A stretch of 64,000 nt of DNA, taken from contig NZ_POJD01000358.1 of assembly GCF_002960445.1 (NCBI RefSeq), positions 1 through 64,000 of the forward strand, given 5' to 3'. Under the pieces are notes generated by a model. That model saw only the letters and a program-made list of their open reading frames with translations, was not told the DNA's origin and did no database searches. Shown piece after piece: positions 25,929-34,914 of the stretch. Within the stretch, counting starts at the first letter, position 1, and every line of letters starts with the position of its first letter. The position numbers and the translations under genes are program-made. This stretch comes from Streptococcus suis. GTDB lineage: Bacteria; Bacillota; Bacilli; Lactobacillales; Streptococcaceae.

Positions 25929-26012
25929 GAACAAATTGATTGACTTTATCGCTAATTAGAGATAAAATAAACGCATCAATTAAGAAATAGTGATTTTAAA
26001 GGAGAATACATC

Positions 26013-27077
26013 ATGGTAGAATTAGGTATTTCAACATTTGGCGAAACAACTCCACTAGAAAAAACAGGCGAAACCTATAGCCACGACGAGCGGATTCGTC
26101 AACTGGTTAAAGAAATTGAGCTAGCAGATGCGGTGGGTCTGGATGTCTATGGGATCGGGGAGCATCACCGCGAAGATTTTGCGGTTTCTGCACCTGAGAT
26201 TGTGCTGGCAGCTGGTGCCGTCAATACCAAGCATATCAAGCTAACATCAGCAGTTTCCATCCTTTCTTCCATGGACCCTGTAAGGCTCTACCAGCAGTAC
26301 ACCACCATTGATGCTTTGTCAAATGGCAGAGCAGAAATCATGGCGGGTCGTGGTTCCTTTACGGAGTCATTTCCCTTGTTTGGCTATGATCTCCATGACT
26401 ATGAAGAACTCTTCGATGAAAAGTTGGACATGCTTTTGGAAATCGACAAGGATACCAATCTCAAGTGGGATGGACATTTTACTCAGTCTGTCGATAATAA
26501 GCCAGTCTATCCACGTCCTGTTCAGGAAGATTTTCCAATCTGGGTGGCGACAGGAGGCAATGTAGAATCTACCATCAAGATTGCTCAAAAAGGGTTACCT
26601 ATCGTATATGCAGTCATTGGTGCTGGTGCCCATCGCTTTAAACCTTTAGTCGATGCCTATCGAAAAGTTGCTCGCAACTCAGGTCACGATCCCAAGAAAG
26701 CGAAAGTTGCAGCTCATTCTTGGGGTTGGATTGCAGACGACCATGACAAGGCTGTGGAAGAATATTACCATCCGACCAAGGTGATTACCGATAACATTGC
26801 CAAAGACCGCCCCCATTGGAGCGAGATGACCAAGGCGCAGTATCTCTACTCCCTGACAGACGAAGGGGCAACCATCGTTGGAGATCCAAAACGAGTCGCT
26901 GAAAAAATTATTAAGACCATTGAAACGCTTGACTTGGACCGCTTCTTCCTCCATCTCCCAATCGGCTCCATGCCACACGAGGATGTCCTCCGTGCCATCG
27001 AACTCTACGGAAAAGAAGTCGCGCCAATTGTCCGAGATTATTTTGCTAAGAAAGAAGAAAATCAGTCCCAAGACTGA
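26013..27077 (+). CDS. LLM-class flavin-dependent oxidoreductase
   Basis: A 354-residue luciferase-like monooxygenase with the TIM-barrel N-terminus (VELGISTFGETTP), GIGEHHREDFAVSAPE and LSNGRAEIMAGRGSFTESFPLFG, all typical of the bacterial luciferase-like superfamily; the substrate is unknown. Promoter TTGACT, 17 bases, TAAAAT lies about 40 bases upstream, and AAAGGAG precedes the ATG. Single-gene transcript. Confidence 0.9.
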   Translation: MVELGISTFGETTPLEKTGETYSHDERIRQLVKEIELADAVGLDVYGIGEHHREDFAVSAPEIVLAAGAVNTKHIKLTSAVSILSSMDPVRLYQQYTTIDALSNGRAEIMAGRGSFTESFPLFGYDLHDYEELFDEKLDMLLEIDKDTNLKWDGHFTQSVDNKPVYPRPVQEDFPIWVATGGNVESTIKIAQKGLPIVYAVIGAGAHRFKPLVDAYRKVARNSGHDPKKAKVAAHSWGWIADDHDKAVEEYYHPTKVITDNIAKDRPHWSEMTKAQYLYSLTDEGATIVGDPKRVAEKIIKTIETLDLDRFFLHLPIGSMPHEDVLRAIELYGKEVAPIVRDYFAKKEENQSQD

Positions 27078-27139
27078 TGAGATAGTTGATAGGATGAGTT
27101 ATACTATATTCAATCCTAAATATTTTTCATAATCTCCTG

Positions 27140-27168
27140 AAAATCCTGACCATGTGGTCGGGATTTTT
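27140..27168 (+). terminator. Terminator of the LLM gene
   Basis: AATCCTGACC and GGTCGGGATT arms with loop ATGT, then T-run. Confidence 0.8.
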
Positions 27169-27175
27169 TGCATGA

Positions 27176-27208
27176 AAAAACACTCTTGGAATTTCCAAGA
27201 GTGTTTTA
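27176..27208. terminator. Bidirectional hairpin, probable lysS-side terminator
   Basis: Fifteen-base arms around CACTCTTGGAA and TTCCAAGAGTG are flanked by A and T tracts. On the minus strand this is the first strong terminator after lysS, about 160 bases past its stop. Confidence 0.75.
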
Positions 27209-27364
27209 AGTAACGGTGTTAAACAGTTTGTAATTTTTCTTTCATCTTCGGGAGTGAAAAGGTCTAGTAGACCTTTTCAGCCAATCGCCAAGAAACTTGA
27301 GAGCGATTGGTACATTCTAGTGAAAACAAACCTAGTGAAAACAATCCTAGCAAGCTACTGTTTC
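27209..27364 (-). other. Structured 3' region of lysS: hairpins and direct repeats
   Basis: A perfect 23-base palindrome with central G lies at 27256-27278; CCAATCGC (27281-27288) pairs with GCGATTGG (27303-27310); CTAGTGAAAACAA is repeated at 27317-27329 and 27332-27344. No reading frame of note. It would be the 3' untranslated part of the lysS message, or a separate small RNA. Confidence 0.5.
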
Positions 27365-28891
<1,527 letters not shown>

Positions 28892-28920
28892 TTATCATAG
28901 ATTAGGGAAAAAATCAGCAA

Positions 28921-28948
28921 AAAAGAAAGCAGGAAACTGCTTTCTTAG
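28921..28948 (-). terminator. Terminator of the phosphatase-YbaK-DUF368 operon
   Basis: AAGAAAGCAG and CTGCTTTCTT arms with loop GAAA; T-run on the minus strand. The phosphatase stop codon is inside the stem. Confidence 0.8.
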
Positions 28949-29568
28949 AGAGATTTGTAGCTGGTATCATTCCAAGCTAACTCGGTAAAGTGTTCAAAGT
29001 CAGTTGTTTCCAAAAGGCTTATGGAAGCATTATCCAAGCCACCGCGGTGACGGAGCTGGGCGGACGTAAATCCGAGTAGCCGGTGGATGGAAGCAGTTAG
29101 GATAGCTCCGTGGCTGACAATTAGGACCGTATCCATGTCCTGTCCTTTTAGTGATTGGACAAAATCCACCATCCGTTGAGTAACTTGATGGACACTTTCT
29201 GCATCAAATAGGTCATTGTCAAAAAGGGCTAGATTATGTTTGAGTGCCCAGGCTTGTTTGGGGTAGATGGCACGAAAAATTGCCATCTTGCTCCCTTCCA
29301 ATTTTCCAAAGTTCCATTCACGTAGTTGTGGCGTGGTTAGAACGGTTTGGCAATGGTGATTGGCTTTAGCAATTTCTTGGGCAGTTACCTGAGCACGTTG
29401 AAGATCGCTTGAGTAGATAGCGTCAAAAGGCAGGTCTGACAAGTATTTTCCTAGCAATTCAAGCTCTTCAAAGGCTTGTGGCAAAAGAGCGGAATCACCA
29501 GAATAGCCTTGAAAGCGTCCCTCCAAATTCCATTCGGTTTTACCGTGACGGACAAAATAGATTTTCAA
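28945..29568 (-). CDS. Histidine phosphatase (phosphoglycerate mutase-like)
   Basis: A 207-residue member of the histidine phosphatase superfamily: FVRHGKTEWNLEGRFQG with the catalytic RHG near the N-terminus and VSHGAILTA with the second histidine. The start codon is TTG at 29566-29568, two bases after the YbaK stop, with GGGAGGG as ribosome binding site. Substrate unknown; family members range from cofactor-dependent mutases to broad phosphatases. Last gene of a three-gene minus-strand operon. Confidence 0.88.
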   Translation of the reverse strand: MKIYFVRHGKTEWNLEGRFQGYSGDSALLPQAFEELELLGKYLSDLPFDAIYSSDLQRAQVTAQEIAKANHHCQTVLTTPQLREWNFGKLEGSKMAIFRAIYPKQAWALKHNLALFDNDLFDAESVHQVTQRMVDFVQSLKGQDMDTVLIVSHGAILTASIHRLLGFTSAQLRHRGGLDNASISLLETTDFEHFTELAWNDTSYKSL

Positions 29569-29570
29569 GT

Positions 29571-30053
29571 CTAGTCCCTCCCCTCAATAATATCCGCAAA
29601 GCTTGCATTGACAAAATCTGCTAACGTTTGGCTGTCAATACGAATCGACCGACCAATTTCACCAGCAGACACAATCATCTGGCCTTTTTCAAGTGCAGAC
29701 TGGTCAATGTAGATAGGAAAGTTGTGTTTTTGCCGTATGCCCACGGGATTGTTGGCACCGTGAACATAGCCAGTTGTCTTTTCCAAGTCTTTTTGTGGAA
29801 TCATGCTGACCTTTTTATTGCCAGAGATCTTGGCTAATTTTTTCTCAGACAGGTGCTCCGTGATTGGCACAATACCAATGACCGGGCCTGTCTTATCTCC
29901 GGTCAATGCCAGTGTTTTGTAAATGTCGTCTTCTTCAATTCCTGGTGGTAGTTGACCATCGAGGGCATTTAAAACAAGGCTATCATGATCGATCTTAGCC
30001 TTGTCTAACATTTGGTCCACCAAGGTTTTCTTTATTTTAACCTTTTTTGCCAT
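29571..30053 (-). CDS. ybaK: Cys-tRNA(Pro)/Cys-tRNA(Cys) deacylase YbaK/EbsC family
   Basis: A 160-residue trans-editing protein that clears cysteine mischarged on tRNA-Pro. The N-terminus (KKTLVDQMLDKAKIDHD) and the core segments GDKTGPVIGIVPITEHLSEKKLAKISGNKKVSM and TTGYVHGANNPVG match YbaK, including the lysine and GxxxP residues of the active site. Its ATG overlaps the DUF368 stop codon by one base, a sign of translational coupling. Confidence 0.92.
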   Translation of the reverse strand: MAKKVKIKKTLVDQMLDKAKIDHDSLVLNALDGQLPPGIEEDDIYKTLALTGDKTGPVIGIVPITEHLSEKKLAKISGNKKVSMIPQKDLEKTTGYVHGANNPVGIRQKHNFPIYIDQSALEKGQMIVSAGEIGRSIRIDSQTLADFVNASFADIIEGRD

Positions 30054-30895
30054 TATTTATATTTTTCCTCAAGTTTACTCATCCAAAGCCCTAACCATGC
30101 TCCTAGTATAAATAGGACAATAGCAGCAATCCATGTAACAAAGTTCGCTCCAGCATAGGAAATTGACTCTTTATTACTTGCTTGTGGAATCAGAATCAGG
30201 AGAGTGGATGATGAAACGATACCAATAATAAAGTGATAAACACGTGAATGGTATGCTTTAAGAGCGTGGTCCATTGCTTTTGAAAATGCAACCATTGCAA
30301 GAACACCACCGATTGCGATTGGTAGGAAGGTACCGAAAAGGTCTAACGATTTAAAGCCATTAAGCATTGGCGTGTAGATACCTAAAATTAAGAGTAAGTT
30401 TGAAGGGCTAAGGCCAGGTACTAGAATACCCAAAGCAATCAGAGCACCTGCCAATACAAAGCTTACGAAGTTTGCTGGAAGGGTTCCAACTAGACTATTG
30501 AGATTATAAAGGAAAAGTCCAGAAATGATAAAGGTTCCAATCAACCAAGCCCAGTCAATCGCATTACGTTGGCTTTGTAGTGTCGATTCCTTGACCAAGC
30601 TAGGAATGGTTCCGATGATTGCTCCTGCAAATGCCCACAAAACAGGAACTTGAAAATGCTGTAAGAGAAATTCAACAGGGAAAGAAAAGAGAGCAATCCC
30701 TAAAATTCCACCAATACCAACAGGTACAAAGAAAAGAAAGTTTTCATTAAAATCCTTGCGAATATTTGCCAAAAATCCAATCAGTCGTTCATATATTCCC
30801 AAGATAGCAGCCAGTACTCCCCCAGAAACACCAGGTAAGATAAAACCAAGGGCGATAATCATACCTTTGATTATTCTTGAAATCCAAGTAGTCAT
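30053..30895 (-). CDS. DUF368 (PopT-type) undecaprenyl phosphate translocase
   Basis: A 280-residue polytopic membrane protein of the DUF368 family. Family members (PopT) return undecaprenyl phosphate across the membrane for reuse in wall polymer synthesis. The two internal repeats each carry the re-entrant signature: KGMIIALGFILPGVSGGVLAAILGIYERL and ALGILVPGLSPSNLLLILGIYTPM. The start at 30895 follows GGAGG; the ATG 12 bases upstream overlaps the Shine-Dalgarno sequence. First gene of the operon. Confidence 0.9.
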   Translation of the reverse strand: MTTWISRIIKGMIIALGFILPGVSGGVLAAILGIYERLIGFLANIRKDFNENFLFFVPVGIGGILGIALFSFPVEFLLQHFQVPVLWAFAGAIIGTIPSLVKESTLQSQRNAIDWAWLIGTFIISGLFLYNLNSLVGTLPANFVSFVLAGALIALGILVPGLSPSNLLLILGIYTPMLNGFKSLDLFGTFLPIAIGGVLAMVAFSKAMDHALKAYHSRVYHFIIGIVSSSTLLILIPQASNKESISYAGANFVTWIAAIVLFILGAWLGLWMSKLEEKYK

Positions 30896-30959
30896 AATAT
30901 CCTCCATATTTATTTATAACGTTCCCATTATAGCATAAAGACCAGTAAAAAGTTTAAAA

Positions 30960-30992
30960 AGAAAGCCTGTCAGGAAAAATTGACAGGCTGTT
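30960..30992 (-). terminator. Terminator of thiT
   Basis: AGCCTGTCA and TGACAGGCT arms; T-run on the minus strand. Confidence 0.85.
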
Positions 30993-30996
30993 TCTA

Positions 30997-31545
30997 TTAA
31001 AGAGTGTAAAAATTTGGTTGAGCTTTAAAGAGTAAGATGAGCAAGAAACAAGCTATGAAGCTTGAAGGAAGAATATAGCTGATATTATAGGTAAAGGAAT
31101 AGAGCCAGACAGGCATACCAGGTGTAGCGTAGTCAGCATAGAAGATAATGCCAGATAGGAAGGTGGCAAGTAGTCGAACACTTCCACCAAGAAATCCAGC
31201 CAAGCTGATGGTGAAGACCGCTTGCTTCAAGTCTTTTTGTTTCTTTAGAAGAGGGGCTAATAACCCTGCTAAACCAATTCCAGCATAGGAGAGGGCATAG
31301 TCCAGAAAAACTTGAAAGATATTCAAAAAGTAACCGCCATAGAAGAGTTGAATGGTTCCTACAATTCCACCTGTTAGCAAACCAGTCGTCAATCCATGTC
31401 TGAGGGCGACTAAGAGTATGGGGAGCATGACCAGTGAGACGGAACCACCTTGTGGCATGGTGAAGAGAGGCAACTTGTCAAAAACCAGAGCGATAGCAGA
31501 AAAAATAGCGATTTCTGTTAGAGTGGCAAGTTTAGATTTAGACAT
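30997..31545 (-). CDS. thiT: Thiamine ECF transporter S-component
   Basis: A 182-residue membrane protein of the ThiT family, binding thiamine for the shared ECF module. Six hydrophobic helices; the FTMPQGGSVSLVMLPILLVALRHG and GGYFLNIFQVFLDYALSYAGIG segments carry the tryptophan/tyrosine-rich site region typical of ThiT. A TPP riboswitch upstream (31615-31695) confirms the vitamin. AAAGGAG, its ribosome binding site, is part of the switching hairpin. Confidence 0.95.
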   Translation of the reverse strand: MSKSKLATLTEIAIFSAIALVFDKLPLFTMPQGGSVSLVMLPILLVALRHGLTTGLLTGGIVGTIQLFYGGYFLNIFQVFLDYALSYAGIGLAGLLAPLLKKQKDLKQAVFTISLAGFLGGSVRLLATFLSGIIFYADYATPGMPVWLYSFTYNISYILPSSFIACFLLILLFKAQPNFYTL

Positions 31546-31551
31546 AAAAAT

Positions 31552-31581
31552 ACTCCTTTAATCTTGTTAGACAAAGGAGTG
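31552..31581 (-). promoter_or_regulatory. Expression platform of the thiT riboswitch
   Basis: On the minus strand ACTCCTTT (31573-31580) can pair with the ribosome binding site AAAGGAGT (31552-31559). The larger element CACTCCTTTGT (31571-31581) can instead pair with all 11 bases of ACAAAGGAGTG in the aptamer 5' side (31683-31693). The two pairings exclude one another. Confidence 0.75.
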
Positions 31582-31614
31582 TTTATAGAGCAGTATCATC
31601 TCATTCTATAAAGC

Positions 31615-31695
31615 ACACAATTCCTACGCTAGTTTTAACTAGATCAGGTTCGAGGATTTCGCAGTTGCGATCTCAGCCGAAGCACTCCTTTGTGT
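31615..31695 (-). ncRNA. TPP riboswitch (THI box)
   Basis: The minus strand carries the conserved CTGAGA and GAACCTGATCTAG segments and the GCGTAGGA end of the THI box, with ACACAA and TTGTGT forming the closing P1 stem. It lies directly upstream of thiT. With TPP bound, the 5' side is occupied, and the downstream CACTCC element is free to mask the thiT ribosome binding site, so control is at translation. No T-run follows, which argues against termination. Confidence 0.93.
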
Positions 31696-31715
31696 ATATA
31701 TTTTATTAGAAAACT

Positions 31716-32564
31716 TTATTCAGGAACGGTGAATAATTTTTGATATACTTCATTAGGTTCCTTGAGAGTGGTGATGAGGTTGAGATCTAGATGGTATCCA
31801 AAACCGTTCAGGTAACCTCGGGAAGTGTATTGGTGTAAGTCATAGTCTAGGTATGTATTTGGTGCTGCATTGTAGTAACCGGAATCAGTTCCATATGTTG
31901 GAATCCAAAGAGCATCAAATTTATCAACATTAATACTATGATCTTCCATAAAGTAAGTACCTATGTAGATACCAATATTTTTAGCACCTAGTGTTTCTAG
32001 TTCCTTACGAAAGGCTTCAACACCAGCATTCATATCATTCATGGTGTATTCTTCTACGTCTAACCAATAAAAAGTAGGGTTGTATTGGTTGGCAGCCTTA
32101 TAGAAACTACGAGCCTCTTCCTTCATATTTTCAATGCTGTTACCTGTTACATAGGCATAGACTGCAACTGGGATATTGCGAGCTTGAAACTCTTTGATAT
32201 GGGTTGCAAAAGACTTATCTAGTCCATTCTTGTCAGTGGCTGTATTTTCACTCTTGGTATGTGAACCACTCTGAATACGGACGATAGCACCAGAAATATT
32301 CTGGCTTAGTGTGTCGTAATCAATCTCGGATGGTCTTTGCCAGGCTGAAACGTCAATGATTGGTTTCATTTCAAGGGCATTGGTGATATGATAGCTAGGC
32401 TTTGTTCCTGATTTTTTCGAGCTGGAGCTAGCAGTTGTACTTGATTGGGTTGTTACGGTTTCTTTCTTATTGGCAGTATTTCCCAGAACACCAGTTATGG
32501 AAATCAGAATAAAAAAAGATAGGAAAAAACCAATAACAACCATTGGATTTATTTTCTTTCTCAT
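31716..32564 (-). CDS. Secreted or membrane-anchored GH25 lysozyme
   Basis: A 282-residue protein with a signal anchor at about residues 8-30, a Ser/Thr-rich linker and a GH25 catalytic domain (about 65-275): PIIDVSAWQRPSEIDYD at the start and FYWLDVEEY with the DxE catalytic acids. GH25 enzymes are muramidases. No wall-binding repeats are attached. The promoter is TTGATT, 17 bases, TAAAAT (32572-32577), only 7 bases before the ATG, so the mRNA is probably leaderless; an AGGG directly before the ATG is too close to act as Shine-Dalgarno sequence. Confidence 0.9.
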   Translation of the reverse strand: MRKKINPMVVIGFFLSFFILISITGVLGNTANKKETVTTQSSTTASSSSKKSGTKPSYHITNALEMKPIIDVSAWQRPSEIDYDTLSQNISGAIVRIQSGSHTKSENTATDKNGLDKSFATHIKEFQARNIPVAVYAYVTGNSIENMKEEARSFYKAANQYNPTFYWLDVEEYTMNDMNAGVEAFRKELETLGAKNIGIYIGTYFMEDHSINVDKFDALWIPTYGTDSGYYNAAPNTYLDYDLHQYTSRGYLNGFGYHLDLNLITTLKEPNEVYQKLFTVPE

Positions 32565-32571
32565 CCCTATT

Positions 32572-32600
32572 ATTTTATCTTAAATAGCAAAAAAAATCAA
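32572..32600 (-). promoter_or_regulatory. Promoter of the GH25 gene (leaderless layout)
   Basis: TTGATT (32595-32600), a 17-base spacer and TAAAAT (32572-32577) on the minus strand; the -10 ends 7 bases from the ATG. Confidence 0.6.
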
Positions 32601-32675
32601 AAAAATAATATTGAAAAGAGGATGTGAGGTAGATACTATTGACAAATGAGCTATAATAGGGTAATCTAAAGTTAT

Positions 32676-33179
32676 ATGGGTAAAAATCATGATACAGTGA
32701 AACGCTTGAGTAGAATAGTACTATTAACTTCCTTAACCATCGTGTTACGGATTGTTTTTGGTGCTTTTCCAAATATTAAACCCTTGACAGCAATATTCCT
32801 TGTCAGTCTTTCTTTTATGGGATTGATGGATGCTTGGCTGGTTATGACCTTAACCATGGTTGGAAGTGGTCTTCTCTTTGGTTTTGGACCGGTAGTCCTG
32901 TGGCAAGTGCTTAGCTTCGGTCTAGTCCAACTGCTTTGGTGGTGCTTGGTGAGGCCTTTGGTGAACAAGGAGCGATTGTCTATCTGGCTACAGTCCTTGC
33001 TAGCTGCTCTATTGGTCTATGTTTATGGCCTGATTATTAGTATCTTGTCTGCTTGGCAATTTGGTCTGTCACCTCTTATCTTCTGGTTCAATGGTTTATT
33101 CTTTGATAGCCTTCATGCGATTTCGACTTTCTTGTTCTATCCCATTATTGACTACATTTTTAGGAGATTTTATAAATGA
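32676..33179 (+). CDS. ECF transporter S-component, probable vitamin (cobalamin-like) uptake
   Basis: A 167-residue polytopic membrane protein with the S-component look: LTSLTIVLRIVFGAFPNIKP, the alanine-poor first helix and a buried charged C-terminus. It overlaps the next gene (DUF4430 lipoprotein) by 4 bases (ATGA). In other Firmicutes S-components paired with DUF4430 proteins are linked to cobalamin. TATAAT at 32652-32657 leaves only about a dozen bases of leader and no good ribosome binding site is visible. Substrate is inferred. Confidence 0.8.
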   Translation: MGKNHDTVKRLSRIVLLTSLTIVLRIVFGAFPNIKPLTAIFLVSLSFMGLMDAWLVMTLTMVGSGLLFGFGPVVLWQVLSFGLVQLLWWCLVRPLVNKERLSIWLQSLLAALLVYVYGLIISILSAWQFGLSPLIFWFNGLFFDSLHAISTFLFYPIIDYIFRRFYK

Positions 33180-33541
33180 AACGAATACTTCTTATTGTTA
33201 CATTTCTTATGACAATGGTTCTAGCTGCTTGTCAGGCAAATCCTGTCGAACAAGCTGAAACCAAGATAACAGTCACTTTGCAAATTACCAAAGACGGGAA
33301 AACAGCTAGTCAGGAAGTAGTGGCTGAGCAGGGCGATAGTGTCATGGATGTTTTAGAGGACTACCATCAAGTAGAAGAAGATAATGGCATGGTAACAGCT
33401 ATTGATGGTGTTAGTCAAAATCCAAGTACCAATACCTACTGGATGTATAAAATCAATAATCAAATGGCAGACAAGGGGGCAGAAGAGCTGAAACTAGATG
33501 CTGGCGATACGATTGAATTTTATCTTGAAACATTTGAATAA
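33176..33541 (+). CDS. DUF4430 lipoprotein
   Basis: A 121-residue lipoprotein: signal peptide with lipobox LAAC (mature Cys at residue 19), then a DUF4430/transcobalamin C-terminal-like domain with GDSVMDVLEDYHQVEEDNGMV and the aromatic TYWMYKINNQMADKGAEELKL. The fold suggests a substrate-capture protein on the outside of the membrane for the S-component encoded just upstream. Translationally coupled to that gene. Confidence 0.85.
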   Translation: MKRILLIVTFLMTMVLAACQANPVEQAETKITVTLQITKDGKTASQEVVAEQGDSVMDVLEDYHQVEEDNGMVTAIDGVSQNPSTNTYWMYKINNQMADKGAEELKLDAGDTIEFYLETFE

Positions 33542-33547
33542 TGGAAG

Positions 33548-33569
33548 GAGGGGAGGTCCCCTCTTTTTT
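33548..33569 (+). terminator. Terminator of the S-component/DUF4430 operon
   Basis: GAGGGGA and TCCCCTC arms, then six T. Confidence 0.85.
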
Positions 33570-33680
33570 GTGCTAAGGTAGATTTCCGAAAGATGTCTTT
33601 ACTTTATAGACCCTACTGGGTAATTTATAGTAAAGTATGCTATAATAGAACCCAGTACTCGAAAGAAGGTTGGATTAGAA

Positions 33681-34895
33681 ATGAAGATTGACAAACGGCA
33701 GTTATTGAACTATTCCATTCTCATTCCCTATCTCATTTTATCTGTGATAGGGTTGATAATCGTCTATTCAACAACCAGTGCCACGCAAATTATCAATGGG
33801 GGGAACCCTTTTAGAACAGTCATTAACCAGTCGCTTTTCTGGGGTGTCAGCCTCTTTGCAATTTACACGATTTACCGTATGAAATTAAGCTTTTTGAGAA
33901 GGAAAGCTGTCATTTACTCAGTTATTTTATTCGAGGTGTTTCTCTTAGCCATTTCTCGATTGTTTCCGCCTATCAATGGGGCCCACGGTTGGATTCCCTT
34001 GCCTGGAGCTGGTAATTTGCAGCCTGCCGAATACCTCAAGTTGATTATCATCTGGTATTTGGCTCACGAATTTGCCAAACAGCAGGCTGATATTCGGACC
34101 TATGACTACCAGGCTTTAATACAGGGGAGCTGGATTCCTAGAGAATTCACTGATTGGCGTGTGGTCAGCCTCCTCTTGTTAGCCATGGTAGCGACCTTGC
34201 CTGACTTGGGAAATGCTACCATTGTCGTCTTGATTATGGTGATTATGATTAGTGTCAGTGGTATTGCTTATCGGTGGTTTTTGACAGCGGTTTTGAGTAT
34301 CGTTGCAGTGTCAGGTTTTGTTCTAGGAACAATCTTTGTTCTTGGTGTGGAAACAGTTGAGAAAATTCCTCTGTTTGGCTATATCGCCCGTCGTTTCGCA
34401 GCCTTTTTTGACCCTTTTGGCAATGCCACGGGGGCAGGGTTGCAGTTGACCCATTCCTTCTATGCCATGAGTAATGGTGGCTGGTTGGGTCGCGGTTTGG
34501 GTAACTCCATTGAGAAAAAGGGATATCTACCAGAGGCGCAGACAGACTTTGTGTTTTCCATTGTGATTGAAGAGTTGGGATTTGTGGGTGCTAGCTTGAT
34601 TTTGGCCCTGCTTTTCTTCCTCATCATTCGCATTATCATTGTAGGTGTTCGTGCCCGCAGTCCATTTAATTCCATGATGGCCTTGGGTGTGGCAGGAATG
34701 CTCCTCATTCAGACCTTTGTCAATATTGGTGGAATTGCAGGTATTATCCCTGCGACGGGAGTGACCTTCCCCTTCCTATCGCAAGGAGGGTCTAGCCTAC
34801 TCATTATTTCGATTGGCATTGCCTTTGTCCTCAATATCGATGCCAACGAGAAGCGTAAATTGATTGAAGAAGAGATTGAACGGACAATCGGCTAA
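33681..34895 (+). CDS. ftsW: Septal peptidoglycan glycosyltransferase FtsW
   Basis: A 404-residue SEDS-family polytopic protein that polymerises lipid II at the septum with its partner class B PBP. The N-terminus KRQLLNYSILIPYLILSVIGLIIVYS and the C-terminal GGIAGIIPATGVTFPFLSQGG are diagnostic. Position directly before ppc matches pneumococcal ftsW rather than rodA. Extended -10 TGCTATAAT lies near 33640. A conserved large extracellular loop (HGWIPLPGAGNLQPAEYLKL) is present. Confidence 0.92.
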   Translation: MKIDKRQLLNYSILIPYLILSVIGLIIVYSTTSATQIINGGNPFRTVINQSLFWGVSLFAIYTIYRMKLSFLRRKAVIYSVILFEVFLLAISRLFPPINGAHGWIPLPGAGNLQPAEYLKLIIIWYLAHEFAKQQADIRTYDYQALIQGSWIPREFTDWRVVSLLLLAMVATLPDLGNATIVVLIMVIMISVSGIAYRWFLTAVLSIVAVSGFVLGTIFVLGVETVEKIPLFGYIARRFAAFFDPFGNATGAGLQLTHSFYAMSNGGWLGRGLGNSIEKKGYLPEAQTDFVFSIVIEELGFVGASLILALLFFLIIRIIIVGVRARSPFNSMMALGVAGMLLIQTFVNIGGIAGIIPATGVTFPFLSQGGSSLLIISIGIAFVLNIDANEKRKLIEEEIERTIG

Positions 34896-34914
34896 ATAAG
34901 GAAAGAGAGTAGAA

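Noticed and set aside
27256-27344. Remnant CRISPR array
   Set aside because: Only two short direct repeats with 2-base separation and unrelated palindromes; no spacers and no cas genes.
32638-32657. TTGACA close to TATAAT as promoter of the S-component gene
   Set aside because: The spacing is only 7 bases; the TATAAT may be used but not with this -35.
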